64,000 nt of DNA from Roseburia sp. (GCA_023664725.1 JAMPFA010000002.1:1-64000); one strand, 5' to 3'; shown: positions 16,867 through 26,151, counted from the stretch's first letter. Made by a program: numbers and translations. The notes: a model not told the origin generated them from the sequence alone.

Positions 16867-18054
16867 TTATTTGGTAACCTGCTCCCACAGAGGCTTTTTC
16901 ATCTTTTTCCTGGTAATCTCCGCCAGTCCAAGTTTTGTGAAGTCCACAAAACTGGCAGTGACAGGATCATCTTTTAAATGCTCTTTTAAGGTTTTCACTA
17001 AAAGGGCCTCATCCTCCTTAGAATCCATATTGATAAAGTCCACAATGCAGATACCTGAAATGTTTCTAAGGCGGAGCTGTCTTGCAATCTCCTCCGCCGC
17101 CTCTAAGTTTACCCTCTTAAAGTAATCCCCCTGGCTGCCCTTTATGGCTTTCCCGCTGTTTACATCAATTACGGTGAGGGCTTCCGTGGGCTGGATAACC
17201 AGATAGGCTCCTGACTTCAACCATACCTGCTCCTTTAAGGCTTCTTCGATCTTGTGGCTTAAGCCATAGAGGTTAGATAGGGACAGCATGGAATCTTGAT
17301 ACAGTTCCACCTTAGACATCATAGAACCTCTTCCCTGGAAAAACTCTGAAATCTCTTTATAGACCTCTTCTTCGTCCGTCATTATTTTCTCAACTTCATC
17401 AAGGTTCATTCCCTTTAAGAAGTTCATGTAACTTCCAGGAGACTTTAAGAGGGTGCTGTAACAAATTCTGTGTCTGTATGTCTCCTTAAAGTGTCTGAAT
17501 TGTTTTAAAATTGAATCATATTCTTCCTGCAAAATAGAATTTGCATATTTTCCTGCATTTGTCCTTATAATCAAGCCGAAATCGCTCTCTGTCCTATCGG
17601 CAAAGAGAGTTTTTAATCGTTCTCTGGTGTCCTCCGGCAGTTTTTTGGAAATTCCCAGTCTTGTGTTTTCCGTGGTGAGTACGATTAGCTCCCCCTGCCA
17701 GGTGAGTTTGGTGGAAACTGTGGGAGATTTTGTCTTTACGGCTTCTTTGATCACCTGAACAGCAAGTTCATCCCCCTCGGTCAGCTTTCCCTCCCTGCTC
17801 TGGCGCACAAAAAAAGGGGCTTTTGCATCCATAAGGGACAGATAGGCCCTCTGCCCCGGTACGATCTCCACAAAAGCCGCACCTATTTTGTCCACAATGC
17901 GGGATATTTTTCCCACATAAATATTTCCAAGGATAGATTCTTTTTTTGTATCCTCACAGGACACTTCGATAAGCTTATTGTCGGAAAACAGGGCTGTCAC
18001 TAGGTACACCCTGTCTTTTATCTTCTCTTTTGTGATCACAATCCGTTTACTCAA
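16867..18054 (-). CDS. rng: Ribonuclease E/G family protein, short form
   Basis: A 395-residue endoribonuclease. The S1 domain comes first (about 35-120, GNIYVGKISRIVDKIGAAFV). The DNase I-like catalytic part then shows the two metal-binding aspartates in VIDVNSGK and IVDFINMD. The start is read as TTG at 18054 because it overlaps the end of the previous gene by 8 bp and follows GGGAG; no in-frame ATG lies nearby in its own coding range. The protein stops right after EITRKKMKKPLWEQ, before the CPxC zinc-link of classical RNase E/G, which is missing. It probably acts in rRNA and mRNA processing. Confidence 0.88.
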   Translation of the reverse strand: MSKRIVITKEKIKDRVYLVTALFSDNKLIEVSCEDTKKESILGNIYVGKISRIVDKIGAAFVEIVPGQRAYLSLMDAKAPFFVRQSREGKLTEGDELAVQVIKEAVKTKSPTVSTKLTWQGELIVLTTENTRLGISKKLPEDTRERLKTLFADRTESDFGLIIRTNAGKYANSILQEEYDSILKQFRHFKETYRHRICYSTLLKSPGSYMNFLKGMNLDEVEKIMTDEEEVYKEISEFFQGRGSMMSKVELYQDSMLSLSNLYGLSHKIEEALKEQVWLKSGAYLVIQPTEALTVIDVNSGKAIKGSQGDYFKRVNLEAAEEIARQLRLRNISGICIVDFINMDSKEDEALLVKTLKEHLKDDPVTASFVDFTKLGLAEITRKKMKKPLWEQVTK

Positions 18055-18760
18055 TGATTTCTCCCATCTCCCCCAGAGACACCAGTCTGTCCCTATCCAG
18101 ACCATACACGTCAATCCTGTGGATCTGAACAGACAGAGGGTTAAGCTCCATGCCAAATGACCGGTAAAAGGCCTTAAGCACAAGTTCCGGCTTCAGGTTA
18201 TCCGTACTTCCAGTACAGACTTTAAGGTAAAATACAGGCCGGTTATCCTCTTCATAATGGATTTTAAAGTCATATACCAGCTTCTTTAAGTCCATAATCT
18301 TTTCGCTCTTTTTCGTCTGCTTAGTGATCAGGATCTTAGAGGGCTCCACATAAAACTTCTGGTAAGCCTCCTCAAAATCTACCGAAGGCACCTCATAACC
18401 ATTCTTAATGCGAAGCTCATAGTCCGCCGCCGCCACAAGGGACATAGCCTTCTTGTCACTGTCCTTTAACTTTCGGTAAGCGGTAACTTCAACTCCTTCC
18501 ACCATAACCTCATTTAACCTCTTAAGGGAGATTTCTGAGGAACTTGCAGCGTTCACTTCAATGTCCACATACTCCCCGTCGCTGGTGATCCCCACCCCGA
18601 GGGGTGCCGCAAAGGACATGATCTGGTGGGGAGAAAACCCGCCGGAGTAAGCGATATCAATCCCTGCCCGGCGCATACACTTCTGAAAATAACGCATGAT
18701 ATCCAGATGTCCAATAAATTTCATCACACCGTATTTGCGAAATTTAATTCTTACTTTCAA
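18047..18760 (-). CDS. TIGR03936 family (DUF2344) radical SAM-associated protein
   Basis: A 237-residue protein with VRIKFRKYGVMKFIGHLDIM and GGFSPHQIMSFAAPLGVG, the hallmark of the DUF2344 family that is encoded or fused next to TIGR03960 radical SAM proteins. It has no cysteine cluster of its own. The start is taken as TTG at 18760, which has GGAGG eight bases upstream. It overlaps the previous gene by 17 bp and the RNase G gene by 8 bp, so all three are translationally coupled. Function unknown; the company of rRNA-related genes hints at RNA or ribosome modification. Confidence 0.85.
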   Translation of the reverse strand: MKVRIKFRKYGVMKFIGHLDIMRYFQKCMRRAGIDIAYSGGFSPHQIMSFAAPLGVGITSDGEYVDIEVNAASSSEISLKRLNEVMVEGVEVTAYRKLKDSDKKAMSLVAAADYELRIKNGYEVPSVDFEEAYQKFYVEPSKILITKQTKKSEKIMDLKKLVYDFKIHYEEDNRPVFYLKVCTGSTDNLKPELVLKAFYRSFGMELNPLSVQIHRIDVYGLDRDRLVSLGEMGEIIE

Positions 18761-20609
18761 CGCACACACCTCCCCCGAACACTCCTGCGCCACAGCCGCT
18801 GCATTTTGCCCTGCAGTTTGGAGTTACCGTCTCTTTTAGGGCAAGCGCATACTCTCGTTTTAAAAACTCTTTTGTCACCCCTGCATCAATAAAATCCCAG
18901 GGTAAGATTTCATCCATAGAGCGTTCCCTGAGGGTATAGAAATCCGGGTCAATCCCTGTTTTTGCAAAGGCATCCATCCACTTCTCGTTGTCAAAAAAAT
19001 CACTCCAGGCGTCAAAGATACAGCCGTTTTCGTAGGCCGCAAGAATGGCCTGTCCCAGGCGCCTGTCCCCTCTGGCCAAAATTCCCTCCAAGACCGTCAC
19101 ATCCGCCTCATGCCAGTTGTATTTCATGCTCTTGTGGTTCAACTGCCTTTTTACGGCGTCATTCACTGTTTTGGCACAGGAGAGATAATGCTCCTTTGGG
19201 TACATTTTTGCCCACTGGAAGGGTGTAAATGGTTTTGGCACAAAAAAGGAGGTACTGATGGTGATCTGGCATTTCCCGTTTCGCTTTTCCTTTGGGATCT
19301 GGTAGTACCGGGCAGCAATTTTGTCCGCTAGCTCCGGTATGGCCTCCTGATCCTCTTTTGTCTCTGTGGGAAGACCAAGCATAAAGTAGAGTTTTACCTT
19401 CTGCCAGCCCCCCTCAAACGCCTCCCCGGCCCCCTGTAGAATAACTTCCTCCGTGAGTCCTTTATTGATCACATTCCGAAGCCGCTGGGAGCCTGCTTCC
19501 GGCGCAAAAGTTAAACTGCTTTTCCTCACATCCTGGACTTTGCTCATCACATCCAGGGAAAATGCGTCTATCCGCAAGGAGGGAAGGGAGATGTTCACCC
19601 CTTTTCCCTTAAATTCATCGATGAGATATGTCACAAGCTCCTGCAGGCCGGAATAATCCGATGAGCTTAAGGAACTGAGAGAAATTTCCTCATGACCTGT
19701 ATTCTCTAACATCTCGCAGGCATATTTTTTCAGGGTTTCAACCTCTTTTTCTCTGGTGGGGCGATAGATCATTCCCGCCTGGCAGAATCGGCAGCCTCTG
19801 ATACATCCTCTCTGGATTTCAAGCACCACCCGGTCCTGGGTTGCCTTGATAAAGGGCACAAGAGGTTTGACCGGATAGGAGGCGGATGTGATCTCCATCA
19901 TTACCTGCTTTTTTATTTTTTCCGGCACTCCTTCCTCCTCAGGCAGGAAAGATGCAATGGTACCATCCTCTTTGTAGGAGACTTCATAGAGGGAAGGAAC
20001 GTAAATTCCCGGAATCTTAGCCGCTTCCCGCAAAAATTCCCTGCGGCTCTTTCCCGAGGATTTCCAGTTTTTATAACAGTCAAAAAGCTGGTCATACACC
20101 GTCTCCCCCTCTCCGATATAAAACAGGTCAAAAAAATCTGCCAAAGGCTCCGGGTTGTACACACAGGGGCCTCCCCCGATGACAAAGGGATGCTCCTTTG
20201 TCCTATTTTCTGCAAGAAGGGGAATCTGGGATAAATCTAAAATCTGCAGAATATTTGTATAGCACATCTCGTACTGTATGGTGATTCCCAGAAAATCAAA
20301 GTCTTTCACAGGCTCCTGGGATTCCAAAGCAAACAAGGGAATCTTCCTCTCCTTTAAAATACCGTGGAGATCCGGCCAGGGGGAGTACACCCTCTCACAG
20401 TACACATCCTCCCTCTTATTGAACATATCGTACAAAATCTGGATTCCCAGATGGGACATACCGATTTCATATACGTCTGGAAAACAGATGGCAAATCGGA
20501 TGTCCATTTCTTTTGGATTCTTCCTTGCCATATTTACTTCGTTGCCGATATATCTGGCGGGTTTGTCAATCTTCAAAAGTATCTCATCATTTAAGGCAGT
20601 CTCTGTCAT
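18744..20609 (-). CDS. TIGR03960 family B12-binding radical SAM protein
   Basis: A 621-residue protein. The N-terminal half (about 35-180) resembles a cobalamin-binding fold, with the family block GGGPCVYNPEPLADFFD. The radical SAM cluster motif is Cys269, Cys273 and Cys276 in RGCIRGCRFCQAG. The C-terminal tail has extra cysteines (NCRAKCSGCGAGV). The ATG at 20609 has AAAGGGA eight bases upstream and is preferred to the start at 20627. The substrate is not known; the partner DUF2344 protein and RNase G follow in overlapping frames. Confidence 0.9.
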   Translation of the reverse strand: MTETALNDEILLKIDKPARYIGNEVNMARKNPKEMDIRFAICFPDVYEIGMSHLGIQILYDMFNKREDVYCERVYSPWPDLHGILKERKIPLFALESQEPVKDFDFLGITIQYEMCYTNILQILDLSQIPLLAENRTKEHPFVIGGGPCVYNPEPLADFFDLFYIGEGETVYDQLFDCYKNWKSSGKSRREFLREAAKIPGIYVPSLYEVSYKEDGTIASFLPEEEGVPEKIKKQVMMEITSASYPVKPLVPFIKATQDRVVLEIQRGCIRGCRFCQAGMIYRPTREKEVETLKKYACEMLENTGHEEISLSSLSSSDYSGLQELVTYLIDEFKGKGVNISLPSLRIDAFSLDVMSKVQDVRKSSLTFAPEAGSQRLRNVINKGLTEEVILQGAGEAFEGGWQKVKLYFMLGLPTETKEDQEAIPELADKIAARYYQIPKEKRNGKCQITISTSFFVPKPFTPFQWAKMYPKEHYLSCAKTVNDAVKRQLNHKSMKYNWHEADVTVLEGILARGDRRLGQAILAAYENGCIFDAWSDFFDNEKWMDAFAKTGIDPDFYTLRERSMDEILPWDFIDAGVTKEFLKREYALALKETVTPNCRAKCSGCGAGVFGGGVCVESKN

Positions 20610-20663
20610 AAGTTCTATCCCTTTCACGCTAATGTCTTGCCCTACAGCCTATTTGCCAAGGCA

Positions 20664-20975
20664 CTAGAACGTTTTGTTTTGTGTCAGCATGGTAACATAT
20701 TTTTCCACATTTGTATAATCATAGCTCTCTTCTATTTTTTCTGCAATATCTTTCGTGGAAAACTGGTAAAATTTTGTGCCTGTCTGGTCACAGAGCACAT
20801 AGGCAGTAAAAATAAACACTGCCAAAAGGATGCGGACTTTAAAAAAGGAGAAGCTGTCTAGCGCCTCCCCTTTTGTCTCCTCATCCGATTCCCAGCGGGC
20901 ATATGGTTTGTCCTCAAAAGAACTGCGGATCTTTTGTATATATTTTTTGCGGTTGTCTACATCTTCCCGGCGCAT
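20664..20975 (-). CDS. Small single-span membrane protein of unknown function
   Basis: A 103-residue protein with an excellent RBS (AAGGAG) before the ATG at 20975. A charged cytoplasmic N-terminal half (about 1-45) is followed by one membrane segment (about 47-64, VRILLAVFIFTAYVLC) and a short outer tail. I do not recognise a family. It lies between hisIE and the radical SAM gene, in the same direction, 57 bp after hisIE. Confidence 0.7.
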   Translation of the reverse strand: MRREDVDNRKKYIQKIRSSFEDKPYARWESDEETKGEALDSFSFFKVRILLAVFIFTAYVLCDQTGTKFYQFSTKDIAEKIEESYDYTNVEKYVTMLTQNKTF

Positions 20976-21032
20976 ATCTTACGCTCCTTCATACTTTTTA
21001 CTATAATACTATGTAAAGAATGTCTGGATATG

Positions 21033-22313
21033 CTATCTCTGGGAAAGTTCCTGGGTCACATCCTCCCAGGTAATGTCCTTTTCCGCCATCATAATCATCA
21101 TATAGTACAGATAATCGGAAATCTCGTACTTGATTTCTTCCGGATCCGGATTTTTGGCCGCAAGTATCAGTTCAATATGCTCCTCTGACATTTTTTTCAA
21201 AATCTGATCAATGCCCTGTTCCATCAAATAGTTGGTATAAGAGGCGTCCTTTGGATGCTCCTTGCGGTCACAGATCACAGAATACACATCCTCAAAAACT
21301 TTCAGCGGATTTTTTTCTATGTATTCTTTCTTCACAATAGGATGAAAGAAGCAGGAGCGGTTTCCTGTGTGACACGCCGGCCCTACCTGGGAAACTTTTG
21401 CCAGGATGGTATCATAATCACAGTCTGCTGTCAGGGATTTCACATACTGGATATGGCCAGAAGTCTCTCCTTTCATCCAAATTTCCTGCCGACTTCTGCT
21501 GTAGTAGGTCATTTTTCCGGAATGAATGGTACGGTTGAAAGCCTCCTCATTCATATAAGCTAACATTAGCACTTCCTCCGTATGATAATCCTGAACAACA
21601 ACCGGAATCATACCGTCAGAGTTTAACTTAAGGTCCTCCCATTTCAAATTTGGTGTAAAATTCACCATGCGGATCCCGTGGGAGGATAACTCTGTCTTCA
21701 GCATCATAATATCTGTCTTGCCGTCTGTCACAAAACTTCCGGTAATGCCTCTTGCATACTCCCTTTTTAACACAGACACAAAGTCTTCCACATTATATTC
21801 ATCCATAATGACCACATAAGGAATTGTCGTGATATTCTCAATGGCATCCAGCATATTTTTATTTAACACCAGCATCTCGTGGAAGTTTTCTTCCATAGCT
21901 TCCCGGTTTTTAAAAATGAAATTCACATTTTCCACAGAGATCAGTATCCTGTCTTTTCCAAACCGTTTGCTGGCTTTCTCTGCCAGGGCAATGCTTCCCA
22001 GCTTGGAACCGTTTAACATCACCTGGCGGCATCCCATATAAAATGCATTTTTAATATCTTCAAAGCGCTTAATGTTCCCTGCCAGGCATGTTTTAATCTC
22101 TAAATCTCGATTTAATTTCTTTACTATCTTCAAGTTTAACCGATGTTCCTCCTCGTCATCGGAGAGGTCAAACAACAGAATTTTGTCAACCCCGCAGTCA
22201 TTATATGTTTTTGCCGCTTCAAAAACATCGCCTGCCGGGGTAGGATCTTTTCGGCCTTTCACTGCCTGACCGTTCTTTATATAAATTCTTGCCACAATAT
22301 TCTTAAGTTCCAT
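21033..22313 (-). CDS. hisIE: HisF/HisA-like barrel fused to bifunctional HisIE
   Basis: A 426-residue fusion. Residues about 1-225 look like a HisF/HisA (beta/alpha)8 barrel ([16 protein letters not shown]). About 226-330 is HisI, phosphoribosyl-AMP cyclohydrolase, with its metal-binding part intact ([20 protein letters not shown], then HTGNRSC). About 340-426 is HisE, phosphoribosyl-ATP pyrophosphatase ([23 protein letters not shown]). Together HisI and HisE do steps 2 and 3 of histidine synthesis. In the barrel, the usual first catalytic Asp is Tyr11 and the second seems to be Glu128, so it is probably inactive as a cyclase or isomerase. RBS AGGAGA; last his gene of the operon. Confidence 0.9.
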   Translation of the reverse strand: MELKNIVARIYIKNGQAVKGRKDPTPAGDVFEAAKTYNDCGVDKILLFDLSDDEEEHRLNLKIVKKLNRDLEIKTCLAGNIKRFEDIKNAFYMGCRQVMLNGSKLGSIALAEKASKRFGKDRILISVENVNFIFKNREAMEENFHEMLVLNKNMLDAIENITTIPYVVIMDEYNVEDFVSVLKREYARGITGSFVTDGKTDIMMLKTELSSHGIRMVNFTPNLKWEDLKLNSDGMIPVVVQDYHTEEVLMLAYMNEEAFNRTIHSGKMTYYSRSRQEIWMKGETSGHIQYVKSLTADCDYDTILAKVSQVGPACHTGNRSCFFHPIVKKEYIEKNPLKVFEDVYSVICDRKEHPKDASYTNYLMEQGIDQILKKMSEEHIELILAAKNPDPEEIKYEISDYLYYMMIMMAEKDITWEDVTQELSQR

Positions 22314-22335
22314 AACATTCTCCTGTCAATTTTTC

Positions 22336-22923
22336 TTACAAACTGCCTTTTGTAGATAATATGCCGTTTACTCTTGGCTCAATGCCAGCTGCTTCATCAA
22401 GCGCCCGTCCAAAGGCTTTAAACATGGCCTCAATCATATGGTGGTTGTTGCTGCCGGACAATACCCTGATGTGGAGGTTCATCCCTGCGCTGTAGGAAAT
22501 GGCATAAAAAAATTCTTTTACCATCTCCGTATCCATATAACCCACCCTGTCAGTGGTAAACTCCCCCTCAAAAGATAAATAAGGTCTTCCTGACAAATCT
22601 ATGGCACATAGCACCAGGGTTTCATCCATGGGCAGGATACAGCTTCCAAATCGCCGGATTCCCTTCTTGTCTCCCAGTGCCTTTTTTATCGCACCGCCCA
22701 AAACAATGCCTGTATCTTCTATGCTGTGATGGCAGTCCACTGCCAAATCCCCGGTAACTTCCACATCAAGATCAAAAAAGCCATGCTTGCAAAAACCAGA
22801 AAGCATGTGGTCAAAAAAACCAATTCCGGTATTGATCTGTCCCTCTCCCCTGCCGTCCAACTCCAGACACAGGGTGATATCCGTCTCTTTTGTGTTACGG
22901 TTTAAACTTGCTTCTCTCGACAT
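22336..22923 (-). CDS. hisB: Imidazoleglycerol-phosphate dehydratase
   Basis: A 195-residue single-function enzyme with the metal-binding histidine motifs GFFDHML and DCHHSIEDTGI in the first half and SGSNNHHMIEAMFKA near the end. It removes water from imidazoleglycerol phosphate in histidine synthesis. The ATG at 22923 follows an AGGGGGGAG stretch and lies 10 bp after the hisD stop codon. Confidence 0.96.
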   Translation of the reverse strand: MSREASLNRNTKETDITLCLELDGRGEGQINTGIGFFDHMLSGFCKHGFFDLDVEVTGDLAVDCHHSIEDTGIVLGGAIKKALGDKKGIRRFGSCILPMDETLVLCAIDLSGRPYLSFEGEFTTDRVGYMDTEMVKEFFYAISYSAGMNLHIRVLSGSNNHHMIEAMFKAFGRALDEAAGIEPRVNGILSTKGSL

Positions 22924-22933
22924 ACGCTCCCCC

Positions 22934-24226
22934 CTATTCAAATCGAACTTTAATGGAATTGGCGTGGGCCGTCAGCTCCTCGCACTCTGCAAACTGAACA
23001 ATATCCTGATAGACCGGAGCCAGTGCCTCCCTGGAATAAGAGATGATACTGGACTTTTTCATAAAATCGTCCACAGAGAGGGGAGAGAAAAACTTTGCTG
23101 TCCCGTTGGTGGGAAGAACATGGTTTGGCCCTGCAAAATAGTCCCCCAAAGGTTCGGAACTGTACTCTCCGATAAAAATAGCCCCTGCATTCCTGATCTT
23201 TGTCATAACCTCAAAGGCATCTTTTGTGACAATCTCCATGTGCTCAGAAGCGATATCGTTTGCCGCCTCTATGGCATCCTCCAAAGTGTCTGCAACCAGT
23301 ATGTAACCGTAGTTTTCCAAGGATTTCTCTATAATCTCTCTTCTTGACAAGACTTTCGTAAAGTTGTCCACTTCTGCGGAGACCTCTTTTGCCAGTGTCT
23401 CACTGGTGGTGATCAATATGGCAGATGCCATTTCATCATGCTCTGCCTGGGACAATAAATCTGCAGCCACATATCTTGGGTTTGCCGTCTCGTCCGCCAG
23501 AACCAATATCTCGCTTGGCCCGGCAATGGAATCAATGCTGACATGGCCAAACACCGCTTTTTTTGCCAGAGCTACATAGATATTTCCCGGCCCCACGATC
23601 TTATCAACTTTCGGAATGCTCTTTGTCCCAAATGCCATAGCTGCCACTGCCTGGGCGCCCCCTGCTTTGTAAATCTCATCCACCCCGGCCTCTTTTGCAG
23701 CCACTAATGTGGAAGCATATACTTTTCCGTTTTCCATAGGCGGGGTACACATCACAATGCGGTCCACCCCTGCCGCCTTAGCAGGCAGCACGTTCATAAG
23801 TACAGAGGAGGGGTAAACTGCCTTTCCCCCTGGAACATACACCCCCACGTCTTTTAAGGGCGTCACCTTCTGCCCAAGCATCGTTCCATTTTCTTTGCTG
23901 TCAAACCAACTGTACTGTTTTTGTTTGATGTGGTAATCCCAGATATTTTGTTTTGCTTTTCGGATCACATCTAAAAGCTTTTCATCTACAAGGCTGTAAG
24001 CCTCGGTGATCTCCTCCTTTGTCACCTTTACGTTAGAAGCACTGATATCCGCCCGGTCAAAGGCCTTCGTGTACGCAAATACAGCTTCATCCCCCTGATC
24101 CCTTACCTTCTGGATAATGTCATTGACACGGCCTTCATACTCCGTATAATTTCCCGGACTTCTCTTTAACAGATCCTTTAAGAGACTTTTTTTTGTCTCA
24201 CTTGTCAATTTTAATATTCTCATCAT
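22934..24226 (-). CDS. hisD: Histidinol dehydrogenase
   Basis: A 430-residue enzyme that oxidises histidinol to histidine in two NAD-linked steps. Visible signatures are GAQAVAAMAFGTKSIPKVDK, IDSIAGPSEILVLAD and, near the C terminus, AGAIFIGEYSSEPLGDY followed by AGPNHVLPT, where zinc and substrate residues lie. The length is normal. It starts 22 bp after hisG. Confidence 0.97.
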   Translation of the reverse strand: MMRILKLTSETKKSLLKDLLKRSPGNYTEYEGRVNDIIQKVRDQGDEAVFAYTKAFDRADISASNVKVTKEEITEAYSLVDEKLLDVIRKAKQNIWDYHIKQKQYSWFDSKENGTMLGQKVTPLKDVGVYVPGGKAVYPSSVLMNVLPAKAAGVDRIVMCTPPMENGKVYASTLVAAKEAGVDEIYKAGGAQAVAAMAFGTKSIPKVDKIVGPGNIYVALAKKAVFGHVSIDSIAGPSEILVLADETANPRYVAADLLSQAEHDEMASAILITTSETLAKEVSAEVDNFTKVLSRREIIEKSLENYGYILVADTLEDAIEAANDIASEHMEIVTKDAFEVMTKIRNAGAIFIGEYSSEPLGDYFAGPNHVLPTNGTAKFFSPLSVDDFMKKSSIISYSREALAPVYQDIVQFAECEELTAHANSIKVRFE

Positions 24227-24247
24227 TCATCCTCGCTTACGTTTCCT

Positions 24248-24898
24248 TTAAGATGTCTGGATCACAGATTTCAAACCGGTGATCAATTTTGTGATTCTCT
24301 CATTTTCCATTTTCATGCTCACCTGGTTTACCACCATGCGGGCGGACAGGGAGCAGACTTCCTCCAGCACCGACAGGCCGTTTTCCCTTAAAGTGGAACC
24401 GGTCTCCACAATATCCACAATGACTTCAGAAAGTCCTACGATGGGCGCCAGCTCAATGGAGCCGTTTAACTTTATGATCTCAACAGTCTGATGCTTTTTA
24501 TTATAAAAATAATCCTTTGCAATCCTGGGGTATTTTGTTGCAACCCTGATCAGCTCATGGTGCTTTAATAACTCCCTAGCGCTCTCCGGCCCACAGACAC
24601 ACATCCGGCATTTTCCGAAGTTTAAGTCCAGCACTTCATAAATGTTTCTGGCCTCCTCCATAATGGTGTCCCTGCCTACGATTCCGATATCCGCAGCACC
24701 GTACTCCACATAGGTAGGCACGTCAGGGCCTTTTGCCAGAAAAAACCTTAACTTTAAGTCCTCGTTGACAAATATCAGCTTTCTGGTATCTCTATCCTGC
24801 ATCTCCTTGCAGGTAATGCCGATCTGCTCAAACATTTCCATGGTTTTTTTTGCCAGACGGCCTTTTCCCAAAGCAAATGTAAGGTATCTATCTTCCAT
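24248..24898 (-). CDS. hisG: ATP phosphoribosyltransferase, short form
   Basis: A 216-residue short-type HisG (HisG-S), which lacks the C-terminal regulatory ACT-like domain and works only with HisZ. The family block VDIVETGSTLRENGL is present. It catalyses the first, committed step of histidine synthesis (ATP plus PRPP). The hisZ gene is directly upstream with a 14-bp gap, as required for the hetero-octamer. AGGAGG lies right after the hisZ stop codon. Confidence 0.96.
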   Translation of the reverse strand: MEDRYLTFALGKGRLAKKTMEMFEQIGITCKEMQDRDTRKLIFVNEDLKLRFFLAKGPDVPTYVEYGAADIGIVGRDTIMEEARNIYEVLDLNFGKCRMCVCGPESARELLKHHELIRVATKYPRIAKDYFYNKKHQTVEIIKLNGSIELAPIVGLSEVIVDIVETGSTLRENGLSVLEEVCSLSARMVVNQVSMKMENERITKLITGLKSVIQTS

Positions 24899-24912
24899 TC
24901 CCTTTTCGCCTC

Positions 24913-26103
24913 CTAATCTACTAAAAATGTCACTTTACCTATGTGGTTCTTCTCACCGTAATGTTCATAGTCCGCCCTGGTCTTGCTGCTGTCCATAGAG
25001 ATAAGCTCCACATTGACATCATCCGCCCGAAGACTTTTTGCCAAAAGGATGGCGTCGCTTACATGCTCTTTTGTGTAGACGATCATCTCCCCGGAATGGA
25101 ACACTTCCACCTTAATCTTCTGGCGGCTTAAAGCCAACATCAACTGGTCTACCACCACCGCAAATCCGATGGAGGGGGCATCTTTTCCGAAATGGCTTAA
25201 AAGTTTATCGTAACGTCCACCTTTTAAGATCGGCTCACCGCTGCCAAATGTATAGCCGGAAAAAACAATCCCGGTATAATACTGATAATTGCTCAAAAGC
25301 CCCGGCTCATAAGAAACATATTTGTCCACACCGTAGACTTCAAGCACTTTATGAAGTTCTTCTAACCTTACAATGGCTGATAATACCTTGGGGTAATTTA
25401 CCGCTAAAGCCCTTGCATCTGCCAGTTCCCCAATGGAAAAGTAAGAACCTCCCAACATACGAAACAGTGACCGAAGGCTCTCTTCCATCTCCCACTTGGA
25501 CACTATCTCGTCCACGCCGAAATAGTTTTTGTTAGAGATCAGCTCCCGAAGTTCCTCCTCATCTTCCTCATCTAAACCTGCAGCTTCCACCAGTCCAAGG
25601 AAAAAGTCTGCATGACCCACACTCAACTGGAACTCTTTTAACCCTGCTGTCTTTAGGCTTTCTATGGCAAGGGATAAAATCTCTGCGTCCCCCTCCACGG
25701 AATTGTCTCCGATCAGCTCTGCGCCTAACTGAGTGTTCTCCTTTAACCTTCCCTGATAGCTGGAATTGTTGGTAAAGGTATTTCCCATGTAATAAAGGCG
25801 GATGGGCATGTCCTCTTCGCCAAAATATTTTGCGGCCGCCCTTGCCACAGAGGGGGTGATATCCGGCCGCAGAACAAGGGTGTTTCCCTCCCTGTCAAAA
25901 AACTTGTACAGATCTTTTGATGGAGTCGTTCCGATCTCCTTGCCGAAAATATCAAAAAACTCAAAGGTAGGCGTCTGGATAATATGATAGCCGTACTGTT
26001 CCATAATTTTTTTCAGACGGCTTTTTAACACCTGCTTAATCTCACATTCTTCGTTATAAATATCCCGGACTCCCTCCGGTGTATGCAGTAATTTTCTTTT
26101 CAT
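24913..26103 (-). CDS. hisZ: ATP phosphoribosyltransferase regulatory subunit
   Basis: A 396-residue HisRS-like paralogue: class II synthetase core (TPEGVRDIYNEECEI, FEFFDIFG, LRPDITPSVARAAA, YQGRLKENTQLGAELIG) without the C-terminal anticodon-binding domain of true HisRS in recognisable form. It activates and feedback-regulates short HisG. The ATG at 26103 has GGAGGG seven bases upstream; a GTG at 26118 is a possible but less likely start. First gene of the his operon, with its own strong promoter. Confidence 0.94.
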   Translation of the reverse strand: MKRKLLHTPEGVRDIYNEECEIKQVLKSRLKKIMEQYGYHIIQTPTFEFFDIFGKEIGTTPSKDLYKFFDREGNTLVLRPDITPSVARAAAKYFGEEDMPIRLYYMGNTFTNNSSYQGRLKENTQLGAELIGDNSVEGDAEILSLAIESLKTAGLKEFQLSVGHADFFLGLVEAAGLDEEDEEELRELISNKNYFGVDEIVSKWEMEESLRSLFRMLGGSYFSIGELADARALAVNYPKVLSAIVRLEELHKVLEVYGVDKYVSYEPGLLSNYQYYTGIVFSGYTFGSGEPILKGGRYDKLLSHFGKDAPSIGFAVVVDQLMLALSRQKIKVEVFHSGEMIVYTKEHVSDAILLAKSLRADDVNVELISMDSSKTRADYEHYGEKNHIGKVTFLVD

Positions 26104-26124
26104 AAAATCCCTCCGCACTTTAGT

Positions 26125-26139
26125 GTGCTACCGTGCTAC
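26125..26139. promoter_or_regulatory. Tandem heptamer in the his operon leader
   Basis: GTGCTAC occurs at 26125-26131 and again at 26133-26139, one base apart, between the his promoter and hisZ. It may be an operator for a histidine regulator or part of a leader structure. No T-box or His-rich leader peptide is visible in this short leader. Confidence 0.35.
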
Positions 26140-26151
26140 TATGTTAAAATT

